Shown here: positions 8,728 to 17,135 of the stretch, piece after piece
Layout of the letters: every line of letters starts with the position of its first letter
Numbering within the stretch: the first letter of the stretch is position 1
Source: Nocardia pseudovaccinii NBRC 100343
Lineage (GTDB): Bacteria > Actinomycetota > Actinomycetes > Mycobacteriales > Mycobacteriaceae
Reading direction: 5' to 3'
NCBI RefSeq assembly: GCF_001613225.1
Contig: NZ_BDBY01000039.1
Coordinates: forward strand, 1 to 45,205
DNA length: 45,205 nucleotides
Made by a program: the position numbers and the translations under genes
Notes under the pieces: generated by a model
Databases searched by the model: none
Told to the model about the DNA's origin: nothing
What the model saw: the letters and a program-made list of their open reading frames with translations, nothing else

Positions 8728-11700
8728 TCAGCGTGTCGAACAGAGCGGTCGGGACGGCACGCCGGGCAGGTAGCGCTGCCATTCGGCCGCGCTCAGTCCG
8801 GTGCTGCCGCTATCGCACAGCGCATCGGCGACGCGGTCCGGATCGGTCGCCCACAGCCGCACGACTTTATCGGGACCGGCGCCGATGAGCAGTTGGCCGC
8901 CCAGTGCGTAGCCCGCGTCGTTGACCCGGCCGGTGTATGCGGTCAGCACGGCGACGCGGCGTGGCCGATCCGGATCCATGACATCCCAGATCCAGATATC
9001 GCTGCCCTCACCGCCACCGACGACGTAGCGGCCGTCGGGGCTGAAGTTCACCGTGATGATCGGGTCGGGTGGTCCGTCGAGCGTGCCGAGGTCGCGCGGA
9101 TCTTCGGGATCGGACAGGTCGTAGAGTCGGGCGGTGTGATCGGTGCTGCCCGCGACGATCGTCCGGCCTTGCGGGCTGAAGGCCACCGAGGCCACGTCGT
9201 TGTCGAAACCTTTGAGCGACGGCAGTTCTCGAGGCGGTCGGCCGCGCTCGCGGATGTCCCATACTCGCACGACGTCATCGGTGGTGGCTATGGCGAGCAG
9301 GGTGCCGGTCGAGTCGATGGCGACCAGATTCGGCAACGCCTCTTTCAGATCGAGGGCGGCGATGGGCTGTGGTGTGTTCGGGTCCGTGAGGTTCCATATC
9401 GTGGCGATCGGATTGTCCTGTCCGACGACCGCGAGTACGGATCCGTCGGGGCTGAAGGCGATCGCGGCCACGATGCCCTCGACGGCTTCGATCGGTTGCC
9501 CGAGCCGATGCGGCTGACGGGGATCATGGACCTCCCAGAGATAGATATGGCCGGTGCGGGTGCCGATGGCGGCGCGGGTGCCGTCGGCAGAGAACGCGAC
9601 GGCACCACAGGTCTTTTCGTCATCGGCCACCCCGAGCGCCGGGTAGTCGATCGGAGTGGCCGGGTCGGTGATATCCCAGATGCGAGGACGACTGTCGCCC
9701 GCGCCGGTTCCGGTGAGGAATCGGGTGCCGGTGCGCTCGATCGGTGTCTGATAGATGGTGCTTTGCGCACCGCGCAACACCGGGCCGGGCAGTGGCCACA
9801 GGTGTGCCACGCCGGTCTCGTCACCGGTGATGATCATGCGTCCACCGAGCGCGTAGCGCACCGAGACAACGATCGCGAGATTCGGCAGGATCAGCTCGGG
9901 CTCGGTCGATTCGGTGGTGGTGTTCCAGATGCGGGTGCTGTGATCGGAACTGCCCGCGGCGAGTCGGGATCCGTCGGGGCTGAAGATCAGATCGTTGATG
10001 TAGCTGTCGAATCCGCGCAGTCTCGGCAACTCGGTCGGTGCGCCCGGATCGTCGAGGCGCCAGCGCAGCACTTCGCGCGATCGGCCGCCCGCGACAAGGG
10101 TTTTGCTGTCGGGGCTGAACCGCAACGCCAACGCCTGCGCGGTGGAACCGTCTCGAGCGTGGTCGAAGACCTGCTCTGCGTTGGTTCCGCTCAGACGCCA
10201 GATTCGCACCGACGCTTCGGGTCCCGCCGCGGCCAGCATTGTGCCGTCCAGGCTGAACGCCACAACCGGGGAACCGGCGGGCAGGACGAGCATGGGCAAG
10301 GCGACCGGGTGGGCGGGATCGGCGATATCCCATCTGGCCAGCCCGGTATCGGTGGTGCCAGCGACGAGTTGGCGTCGGTCCGGGCTGAATGCCACACCGG
10401 TGTGGGTGACCCCGGGACTGTGCACGGTCGAAAGCAGATGCGGTGCACGCGGATCCACGACATTCCACAGCTCGATCCGACCGGCGGTGATCCGGACGAG
10501 GACATCGTCACCCGGACCGATCTCCAACACCATCGGCTGCGGCCCAGGCGGTCCCGCGGGTGCCGGGATCCGACCGACCTCGCTCGCCGGGGTAGTGCCC
10601 CCACTCACCTGGTAGAGGCCGACCGTCGCATCCACGGCACCGAGGGCCAGCAGCGTGCCACGAGAATCCGTGGCGACGACCGTGCGCCCCGCGTGTTCCC
10701 CGACGAACCGCACCGGCGTGTGCACGGCGCTCGAATCCAATAGCGCCGAACGCGCTTCCAATGTCGGCTCGACCCGATAGGCGGCCAAGGCCAGTTGCGC
10801 CGACAGCGCGGGGTCCTTGTCCCGCAATCGAACTGCCTGCAGTGCGATCTGCCGGGACATCGCGTCATCGCGCGCCTGCGCGGCACTCTGCTGCTGGGTG
10901 TAGGCCGCCAGCGCAAGCACGAGGGCAACCACCGAAGCCATCGCCAATGCCGCGACCAGCCGCTGCAGGATGCGGGTGCGGCGGCGCTGGGCGAGGATCG
11001 CGGCTTGCTGTTTCGCTGAGCTGGCGGCGAGATAGTCGCGTTCGCGCTGATTCAGGTCGCGGTGGTGACCGCCGGTGCTCGCCCATTCCTGCACCAGCGG
11101 CAGCCTTGCCGGGCCGAGCAATTCGCCCGGATCGCAACCACTGTCGTGCCAGACCTGGGCGGCGTGGGTGAGTCTGCGGTGCACGATGAGGCCGCCGCGA
11201 TCACTGTCCACCCAGTCCGACAATCGGTTCCACGCGCCGATGATCGCCTCGTGGGTGATCTCGACGGTCTCCTCCTCACAGGTGAGCAGGCGCTGGGCGC
11301 AGAAGCGATCGATCACGGCATTGACGTCGGCGGCGGTGTCGTCGTCGAAGAACAGTTCCGAACGATGCACCCGCCGCCGGGTCACGCTCTCTTCGTCGAT
11401 GGTCACCAACCGCAGGAAGGTGCGGCGCGCGATCTGACGTTGCGCGGTGGTGAGATCGGAATAGACGGCGTCGGCGCTGCGCTGGATCGCTCCCCCGATC
11501 CGCCCAACCGCGTTGTAGTCGAAGACGGTCATCCGCCGCCGGGTACCACGCTGCCAGGTCTGCAGCAGGGCGTGCGAAAGCAGCGGCAGGGCACCCGCAT
11601 CGTGTGCTGCGCGGGAGCCGTGCGGTGCGAGTTCGAGCAGCAGCAATTGCACCAGGTCCTCGTCCACGGTCCAGCCCGCTTTGCGCGCCGGTTCGACGAT

Positions 11701-12522
11701 GACCTCGCGCACGCCGTCACTGCTCAGCGGCCGGACCAGCACCGTATTCGCGGCCAGCGCATCGTGCAGTACCGATTCCTCCGCGGCGTGCCGGTAGAAG
11801 TCCGCGCGCAGGCCGAGCACGAAAACCGTTCGGGTGCTCTGGTGGTCGGCGATCGCCTCCAGGAATGCCGCCCGCTGCACCTCGTCCTCGCACTGGGTCC
11901 AGGTCTCCTCGAACTGATCGAGTACGACGACCTCGGTCTCTTCGAGTTCGCGCAGTGCGTCCAGCGGATGTGTGCCCGGCAGCGCGACACCGGCGGTGAG
12001 TCCCTCCTCCTGCAGCGCGGGCAGCAGACCCGCCGACAACAAGGAGGATTTGCCGGATCCCGACGCTCCGATGACGAACAGAATGCGCGGTCGTCCCCGC
12101 GCGCGCAGCAGGACATCGACCTTGCCCACCAATTCCGCGGTGAGTTCGGCGCGTCCGAAAAACCAACCGGCATCATCGAATCGGAACGGCTCCAGCCCTC
12201 GATACGGACTCTCGTCATCGCGGCGGCGACGCCCGGTGGTACCGCGCACCCGACGGACCGCGGTCAGCCAGGGCTCCTGCTCCGCCCGCGTGCCGATACC
12301 GCAGACGGCGAGCACCGCGCGAAACATCTTCTCATTGCCGTCGGTCGGAACATGTTGTCCCGCAAACCATCCGCTGAGTGTGCCCTGCGGACATCCCGAA
12401 AGTTCCACGGTCTGACGGACAGTCAGCTCCGCCGCGACGCGCAAGGCCGACAGCGCAGCGGCGAATTCTTCGCGAGTTCGAATTTCCGCGGGATCGAGCC
12501 CCCCGGCCCACCCTCCTACCAC
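8728..12522 (-). CDS. HTH-nSTAND1 NTPase with transmembrane segment and WD40 propeller(s)
   Basis: A 1264-residue signalling protein. Residues about 12-75 form an XRE-like helix-turn-helix (LTVRQTVELSGCPQGTLSGW). The nSTAND1 NTPase begins with the family-typical SPYRGLEPFRFDDAGWFFGR at 105-124, Walker A GASGSGKSS at 152-160 and Walker B-like VVVLDQFEE around 198-206, then the winged-helix end THEAIIGAWNRL. A single membrane helix (about 521-541) precedes about 650 residues of WD40 repeats with recurring FSPDG, DHTARLYD and IWDV blades. Such proteins sense a ligand with the propeller and switch the NTPase; actinobacteria have many, with roles in regulation or in defence, and this one cannot be assigned to either. 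The start is GTG at 12522. It lies upstream of, and in the same direction as, the AMP-ligase/ThiF operon, with a 104-bp gap. Confidence 0.88.
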   Translation of the reverse strand: MVGGWAGGLDPAEIRTREEFAAALSALRVAAELTVRQTVELSGCPQGTLSGWFAGQHVPTDGNEKMFRAVLAVCGIGTRAEQEPWLTAVRRVRGTTGRRRRDDESPYRGLEPFRFDDAGWFFGRAELTAELVGKVDVLLRARGRPRILFVIGASGSGKSSLLSAGLLPALQEEGLTAGVALPGTHPLDALRELEETEVVVLDQFEETWTQCEDEVQRAAFLEAIADHQSTRTVFVLGLRADFYRHAAEESVLHDALAANTVLVRPLSSDGVREVIVEPARKAGWTVDEDLVQLLLLELAPHGSRAAHDAGALPLLSHALLQTWQRGTRRRMTVFDYNAVGRIGGAIQRSADAVYSDLTTAQRQIARRTFLRLVTIDEESVTRRRVHRSELFFDDDTAADVNAVIDRFCAQRLLTCEEETVEITHEAIIGAWNRLSDWVDSDRGGLIVHRRLTHAAQVWHDSGCDPGELLGPARLPLVQEWASTGGHHRDLNQRERDYLAASSAKQQAAILAQRRRTRILQRLVAALAMASVVALVLALAAYTQQQSAAQARDDAMSRQIALQAVRLRDKDPALSAQLALAAYRVEPTLEARSALLDSSAVHTPVRFVGEHAGRTVVATDSRGTLLALGAVDATVGLYQVSGGTTPASEVGRIPAPAGPPGPQPMVLEIGPGDDVLVRITAGRIELWNVVDPRAPHLLSTVHSPGVTHTGVAFSPDRRQLVAGTTDTGLARWDIADPAHPVALPMLVLPAGSPVVAFSLDGTMLAAAGPEASVRIWRLSGTNAEQVFDHARDGSTAQALALRFSPDSKTLVAGGRSREVLRWRLDDPGAPTELPRLRGFDSYINDLIFSPDGSRLAAGSSDHSTRIWNTTTESTEPELILPNLAIVVSVRYALGGRMIITGDETGVAHLWPLPGPVLRGAQSTIYQTPIERTGTRFLTGTGAGDSRPRIWDITDPATPIDYPALGVADDEKTCGAVAFSADGTRAAIGTRTGHIYLWEVHDPRQPHRLGQPIEAVEGIVAAIAFSPDGSVLAVVGQDNPIATIWNLTDPNTPQPIAALDLKEALPNLVAIDSTGTLLAIATTDDVVRVWDIRERGRPPRELPSLKGFDNDVASVAFSPQGRTIVAGSTDHTARLYDLSDPEDPRDLGTLDGPPDPIITVNFSPDGRYVVGGGEGSDIWIWDVMDPDRPRRVAVLTAYTGRVNDAGYALGGQLLIGAGPDKVVRLWATDPDRVADALCDSGSTGLSAAEWQRYLPGVPSRPLCSTR

Positions 12523-12563
12523 GCTCTGACCATAGGGTTTTCGCGCGCGAAGCCGGAAGGGCC

Positions 12564-12583
12564 GTAGGGACCTTGTATTGACT
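12564..12583 (-). promoter_or_regulatory. operator-like element upstream of the nSTAND-WD40 gene
   Basis: On the minus strand this reads AGTCAATACA followed by AGGTCCCTAC, matching the element at 8691-8710 in 18 of 20 positions. It lies 42-61 bp before the GTG start of the WD40 gene, where a promoter would be. Relative to transcription it points the opposite way to the 8691 copy, so a strictly orientation-dependent activator is less likely than a repressor or a protein acting from either side. Confidence 0.48.
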
Positions 12584-12630
12584 ACTACCGACCCTGCCCC
12601 ATATTCCGTTGCTGCCCTTGGGACCCGGTC

Positions 12631-13500
12631 CTAGGCGCGGTCCGCGATGCGGAGGATTTCGTCGACGATCAGGTCGGGTTCGGTGAACATGATGAGGTGA
12701 CCCGAGCGCTCGGCCTCGACCAGCCGGCCGTTGCGGAGGGCGGCGGCGGTGCGGCGGTGGGCGGCGGTCAGGGCGATTCGGGTGGTCTTGTCGGTTCTCG
12801 GAAGTTTCGTGCCGGTGATGACGCTGACATGCACCGCGCCGAGTTCGTGCGGTTGGTCGCGGAGGTTTCGCAGGCCTGCGCTGAATTGGTCCTGTTCGGC
12901 GAGCATGGTGCGCGCGGCGCGCGGGGTGAAATCCTCGGCGCGGTGATCGGCGGCGATATCGGCGGGCTGTTTACTGCCGATCCGGCTGCCGAGCAGGCGG
13001 TAGAGGCCGGAGCGGGCGAGTTTGGGCAGCAGGACCCTGGTCATCGCGTACCGCTTCTCCGCCGAGGGGAGGAAATACAGTTCGCAGTTCTCGTCGCTCT
13101 GATCGACCAGCACGATTCCCTGGATGCGGGTCGGATCCGCGGTCGCGGCGACCCGGACGATGGGGCCGCCCCAGCTGTGTCCGACGAGAATGAAGGGACC
13201 CTCCCCCAGTTCCGCCAGCACCACGGCGAGGTCGTCGGCCATCCGGGTGAGGGTGCGTGGGTTCGGATCGTCATCGCTGCGACCGCTCCCGGCGCGGTCG
13301 TAGACAACGGCGCGTACGCGCTCGGCCACCACCGGCTGCACCAACCCCCAGATCGACCGCGAAAAGCCCATACCCGATTCGAAAACCACGGTCGGAGCAC
13401 CGGTTCCGCGCACCATGTAGTGCAGTCGACGGCCATCGGATGTGGTCGCGAATGCGCTCGTACCGAATGTGTGCTCGTGCCCGAGGGCCTGCTCCGTCAC
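12631..13500 (-). CDS. alpha/beta hydrolase
   Basis: An alpha/beta-hydrolase-fold protein of about 289 residues. The nucleophile elbow GHSWGG supplies the catalytic Ser; VVYDRAGSGRSD forms the oxyanion-side loop of the fold; the catalytic His is in ERSGHLIMF near the C-terminus. An HG-like oxyanion region is seen around VVFESGMGFSRSIW. Substrate is unknown; similar proteins are esterases, lactonases or epoxide-hydrolase-like enzymes. No signal peptide is visible, so it is cytosolic. GTG at 13500 is chosen; a TTG at 13509 with GGAGAAGG just upstream would add three residues. The gene is monocistronic or shares a promoter region with nothing obvious. Confidence 0.85.
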   Translation of the reverse strand: MTEQALGHEHTFGTSAFATTSDGRRLHYMVRGTGAPTVVFESGMGFSRSIWGLVQPVVAERVRAVVYDRAGSGRSDDDPNPRTLTRMADDLAVVLAELGEGPFILVGHSWGGPIVRVAATADPTRIQGIVLVDQSDENCELYFLPSAEKRYAMTRVLLPKLARSGLYRLLGSRIGSKQPADIAADHRAEDFTPRAARTMLAEQDQFSAGLRNLRDQPHELGAVHVSVITGTKLPRTDKTTRIALTAAHRRTAAALRNGRLVEAERSGHLIMFTEPDLIVDEILRIADRA

Positions 13501-13595
13501 TGTGCCCAACCTACCTTCTCCCTCGCCCTTCGAACCGCGGTGGCCCGATAACAGGACTAGACAACTTCGGCCGGTGGCGCAACAGGCTCGATCAC

Positions 13596-13623
13596 CCAGC
13601 CGCAGACCGGAGCCTGCGGCTGG
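13596..13623 (-). terminator. hairpin after the fadE20-like gene
   Basis: CCAGCCGCAG pairs perfectly with CTGCGGCTGG (10-bp GC-rich stem, 8-nt loop), 20 bp downstream of the stop at 13643. There is no U-tract, which is usual for actinobacterial terminators. Confidence 0.6.
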
Positions 13624-13642
13624 AACGCGAAATCGGTTGGTA

Positions 13643-14788
13643 TCAGCTCAGTTTCAGGGACCGACCGATGATTTCCTTCATGATTTCGGTAGTGCCGCCG
13701 TAGATGGTCTGGACGCGAGCGTCCATGTAGGCCTTGGCGATCGGGTATTCCTTCATGTAGCCGTACCCGCCGTGCAGCTGCAGGCAGCGGTCGATGAGGT
13801 AGAGCTGCTCCTCGGTGCTCCACCACTTGGCCATGGCGGCGTCCTCGACCGACAGCTTGCCCGCGTTGAGGTCCTCGATGAAGCGGTCGACCAGGACGCG
13901 GACGGCGGTGGTCTTGGTGGCCAGTTCGGCCAGCACGAAGCGGGTGTTCTGCAGGGCGCCGATCGGCTTACCGAAGGCCTTGCGGTCGCGCACGTACTGG
14001 ATCGTCATCTCCAGGCAGGCTTCCATGGCCGCGGCCGCCATGACAGCGATCGACAGGCGTTCCTGCGGCAGATTGTTCATCAGGTGGATGAACCCCATGC
14101 CCTCGGTGCCGAGCAGGTTCTTACCCGGAACGCGGACATCGGTGAAGCTCAGCTCCGCGGTGTCCTGCGCCTTGAGACCGAGCTTGTCGAGGTTGCGGCC
14201 GCGTTCGAAACCGGGTGTGCCGCGTTCCACGACGAGCAGGCTGAAGCCCATCGCGCCCTTGTCCGGATCGGTCTGGGCGACCACGATGACGATATCGGAG
14301 TTGATGCCGTTGGTGATAAAGGTTTTGGCGCCGTTGAGGATCCAGTCGTCGCCGTCGCGCACCGCGCGGGTCTTGATGCCCTGGAGGTCGGAGCCGGTGC
14401 CCGGTTCGGTCATCGCGATGGCGGTGATGATCTCGCCGGAACAGAAGCCGGGCAGCCAGCGCTGCTTCTGCTCATCGTTGGCGAGTTCGAGCAGATAAGG
14501 CGCGATCACATCGTTGTGCAGGGCGAAGCCGAGGCCGGAGTACTGGCCGCGCACCGACTCCTCGGCGACGATCGCGTTGTAGCGGAAATCCTTGACCCCG
14601 CCGCCGCCGTACTCCTCCGGCATGGCCATGCCGAGGAATCCCTGTTTACCGGCCTGGAGCCAGACCTCACGGTCGACAATGCCCTGCTCTTCCCACTTCG
14701 CGTGATTCGGCGCGACGTGCTGATCGAGAAACTTGCGGAACGACTCCCGGAACAGCTCGTGTTCGGGTTCGAACAGTGTGCGCTCCAC
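13643..14788 (-). CDS. fadE20: acyl-CoA dehydrogenase, FadE20-like
   Basis: A 381-residue FAD-dependent acyl-CoA dehydrogenase that introduces the alpha-beta double bond of acyl-CoA in beta-oxidation. The N-terminal helical domain starts LFEPEHELFRESFRKFLDQ; the FAD/substrate motifs AIAMTEPGTGSDLQGIKT and DWILNGAKTFITNG are canonical; the C-terminal helix has RDRKAFGKPIG and LQLHGGYGYMKEYP. The position of the MCAD catalytic Glu is glycine here (IYGGTTEIM), so the base is probably the Glu of NLPQERLS, the position used in isovaleryl- and long-chain enzymes. The GTG start has AGGAGG at ideal spacing. M. tuberculosis has fadE20 (Rv2724c) beside hflX; here two lipid genes lie between them. Chain-length specificity is not determined. 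Confidence 0.87.
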   Translation of the reverse strand: MERTLFEPEHELFRESFRKFLDQHVAPNHAKWEEQGIVDREVWLQAGKQGFLGMAMPEEYGGGGVKDFRYNAIVAEESVRGQYSGLGFALHNDVIAPYLLELANDEQKQRWLPGFCSGEIITAIAMTEPGTGSDLQGIKTRAVRDGDDWILNGAKTFITNGINSDIVIVVAQTDPDKGAMGFSLLVVERGTPGFERGRNLDKLGLKAQDTAELSFTDVRVPGKNLLGTEGMGFIHLMNNLPQERLSIAVMAAAAMEACLEMTIQYVRDRKAFGKPIGALQNTRFVLAELATKTTAVRVLVDRFIEDLNAGKLSVEDAAMAKWWSTEEQLYLIDRCLQLHGGYGYMKEYPIAKAYMDARVQTIYGGTTEIMKEIIGRSLKLS

Positions 14789-14989
14789 GCCAACCTCCTA
14801 GTGACCCCACGGCCGGTCCACACCGACCCGTCGTTCCCCCATACGTTACCCGCAACAAGAACCCCCGTTCACTTCCCACCCTGAAATCCCACCCTCACCT
14901 GCCACCCCAGCTGCCCGCTGCGGCGAGAATGCGCTCATGGGGATTCGCTCGAGGTTGCCCGCACCGTCGCACGGCGACCGTTCGTCCAG

Positions 14990-16057
14990 TCAGGCGGGCA
15001 GGCCGAGCCCCTGGGCGAGGACGGGCCAGGAGGCCTTCAGGGCGTCTTCCCAGTAGCCCCAGGAGTGGGTGCCGGTGGACTGGAAGTCGTAGGTGGCGGG
15101 GATGCCGAGTTGGTTCAGGCGGGACTGCAGGTTGTGTGAGCAGTAGTTGGTGGCGGCTTCGAGTGCGCCGCCGAGGGCGACCTGGTTCGCGAGACCGCCC
15201 ATGCCGGACAGGGCATGCTCGCCGTTGAGGGTGTCCCATTGGCCGGGGATGCCGGAGCCGTCGGAGATGAACAGGTTCAGGCCGCGCAGTTGGTCGGCGT
15301 GCACGTATGGATCATTGGCGGCCCACATCGGATCACCTTGCGGCCCATACATATTCGCCGAATCACCACCGCCGACGGCGACCACGGAGTTGACGAAGTT
15401 GTAGCCGACCGGGTCGGAAATCTGCGCGCAACCGCTGTAGGCGGCCACGGACTTGTAGAGGCCCGGTGCGGCGATGGGGAGTTGCAGTACCGAAGTACCC
15501 GACATCGATAGGCCCGCAATGGCATTGATGCCGTTGGCGCCGAGCCCGCTATCGATGAGCGGGGGCAGTTCCTCGGTGAGGAAGGTCTTCCACATGTTCA
15601 CGCCGAGCTCTGGATCGGGGGTGCGCCAGTCGGTGTAGTAGCTCCAATGGCCGCCGACCGGTGTGACGACATTCACATCCTTGTCGTCGAAGAACTGCGC
15701 GGCATCGGTCCGCGCCTGCCAGGTCGCCGAATCCTCGCCGCCGCCCGCGCCATTGAGCAGATACAGGGTTGGTCGGGGTACGGACGTGTCCGCGGGGCGC
15801 TGCACCTGGATCTCGATGTTCTTGCCCATGGCGGCCGAGTACACCTGCAGCGTCAGATTGCGGTTGTCCTCGACCGCGACGTCAGCGACATACGATCCAT
15901 CGGACGAGCGCGACGAGGTGAGCATTTTGCCGGATGCGACGACCGGATCGGCCCCTGTGGCCGCGGACGCGAAAAAGCCACCCGATGCAGCTGGAAATCC
16001 CACCAGAACTGCCGCTACACCCGCTACCGCCGCCATACGTACTCTCGTTCCAGCCAT
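14990..16057 (-). CDS. secreted esterase, antigen 85/mycolyltransferase-like
   Basis: A 355-residue exported protein. An N-terminal signal peptide (about 1-33, hydrophobic AVAGVAAVLVGF then ASAATGA) is followed by the Esterase/antigen-85 fold. Matches to mycolyltransferases are clear: LYLLNGAGGGEDSATW, VVTPVGGHWSYYTDW, and the nucleophile motif GLSMSGTS. The catalytic His is likely in GTHSWGYW near the C-terminus, the position of the Ag85 histidine. Family members transfer mycolic acids to trehalose or arabinogalactan outside the membrane; an ordinary esterase role is the alternative. It lies 45 bp downstream of the acyltransferase gene in the same direction and may be co-transcribed with it. 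Confidence 0.85.
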   Translation of the reverse strand: MAGTRVRMAAVAGVAAVLVGFPAASGGFFASAATGADPVVASGKMLTSSRSSDGSYVADVAVEDNRNLTLQVYSAAMGKNIEIQVQRPADTSVPRPTLYLLNGAGGGEDSATWQARTDAAQFFDDKDVNVVTPVGGHWSYYTDWRTPDPELGVNMWKTFLTEELPPLIDSGLGANGINAIAGLSMSGTSVLQLPIAAPGLYKSVAAYSGCAQISDPVGYNFVNSVVAVGGGDSANMYGPQGDPMWAANDPYVHADQLRGLNLFISDGSGIPGQWDTLNGEHALSGMGGLANQVALGGALEAATNYCSHNLQSRLNQLGIPATYDFQSTGTHSWGYWEDALKASWPVLAQGLGLPA

Positions 16058-16102
16058 TCGGCCAAAATATGGAGAGTTACTGACAAATAACTGAGAGCAG
16101 AC

Positions 16103-17002
16103 TCAGAACAGACTGCGCAGTCGCCCGAACAGGGTGCGACCTGGATCACGATCGCGCTCGCTGAACAGGAACTTCAGTTCCTCCTCCAGCTCCTTGCGCA
16201 CCACATCACGCAGTTCCACCGCGGCGGCATGCTTATCCGGCGCGTCACGCCACGGCGCCGGGTCGATCGGCGCACCGGCGGAGAAGTAGAACCGCTCGGG
16301 ACGTGGGATGCCGGTCGGTCCGACGCCGCGGATCAGCGGCGGGGTCAGGTCCCGGTTCAAGCCGAGCGCCTCTACGGCCCAGCGCAGCGGTCGCATGACC
16401 GGATGGTCACCGTCGAAAACGATGTCGTAGGCATCGTCGACACCGATCATCGCCACCGGCACGATCGGCGCGCCCGCCTCGATCGCCATATGCGCGAAGC
16501 CGGAGCGGCCCTCCCACTTGAGGACATACTTCTCGTTCTTACGGCGCACCGCTTCGCGACCACCGCCCGGAAACACGATGACGGCCTCGCCGCGGGCCAG
16601 CAACGCCAGGCAGTTGCGACGGTTGCCGCGCACCGTGCCGAAGTGGTGCAGCAGCTGACGGATGCCGGGCACACTGATGAGCACATTCTCGGCCAACCCG
16701 CGGATCAGTCGACCGCGCCTGCGTAGCACCTCGGGCAGCAATAGCGGCGCATCGATGCCGCCCATCAGATTATGGTTGCCGACCAGCAGCACCGGCCCCT
16801 CGGCAGGAATGTTCTCCAGGCCGTAGAACCGCGGACTCGTCCACGCGCGCAGCGGCGCGAGCAGCGTGTCGAGCACCCGCATGTCGGTATCGGTGAGCGA
16901 AACCGACAGTGGCGCACCGTCACTCAGCACCGGGGCGGCGAGCGACGAATCACCGGAGCGCCGATCACCCGAATCGGCCGCACCGGAGTGGTCATGCGAC
17001 AT
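16103..17002 (-). CDS. lysophospholipid/diacylglycerol acyltransferase-family protein
   Basis: A 299-residue membrane-associated acyltransferase. The block GPVLLVGNHNLMGGIDAPLL carries the catalytic His, though the spacing to Asp is longer than the classical HX4D of PlsC. IVFPGGGREAVRRKNEKY is the second block and resembles the FPGG-RE motif of DGAT/phytyl-ester-synthase relatives; IVPVAMIGVDDAYDIV is the third. It therefore belongs to the PlsC/DGAT superfamily and may make phospholipids, triacylglycerol or wax esters. The first 40 residues are polar and probably disordered. It precedes the mycolyltransferase-like gene, together forming a small envelope-lipid unit. Confidence 0.8.
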   Translation of the reverse strand: MSHDHSGAADSGDRRSGDSSLAAPVLSDGAPLSVSLTDTDMRVLDTLLAPLRAWTSPRFYGLENIPAEGPVLLVGNHNLMGGIDAPLLLPEVLRRRGRLIRGLAENVLISVPGIRQLLHHFGTVRGNRRNCLALLARGEAVIVFPGGGREAVRRKNEKYVLKWEGRSGFAHMAIEAGAPIVPVAMIGVDDAYDIVFDGDHPVMRPLRWAVEALGLNRDLTPPLIRGVGPTGIPRPERFYFSAGAPIDPAPWRDAPDKHAAAVELRDVVRKELEEELKFLFSERDRDPGRTLFGRLRSLF

Positions 17003-17088
17003 TTAACCCTCCTGATGTCGATTCGATGACGATAGCGCAACGAATTCGCCTGTGTCGCACCGGATGTGCCGAGCATTCGCTACCGACC

Positions 17089-17113
17089 GGCCGGTTCGCA
17101 AGCGAACCCGGCC
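17089..17113 (-). terminator. GC-rich hairpin after hflX
   Basis: GGCCGG-TTCG pairs with CGAA-CCCGGCC across a short loop with one unpaired base, 23 bp beyond the hflX stop. It separates hflX from the acyltransferase gene. Confidence 0.55.
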
Positions 17114-17135
17114 GACTCCGCCCTCATTCAGCGAC

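Noticed and set aside
8728..12522. Calling the nSTAND-WD40 protein an Avs-type anti-phage defence gene
   Set aside because: It lacks an N-terminal nuclease or other effector domain and has an HTH and a membrane helix instead; similar proteins are common housekeeping-type regulators in actinobacteria.
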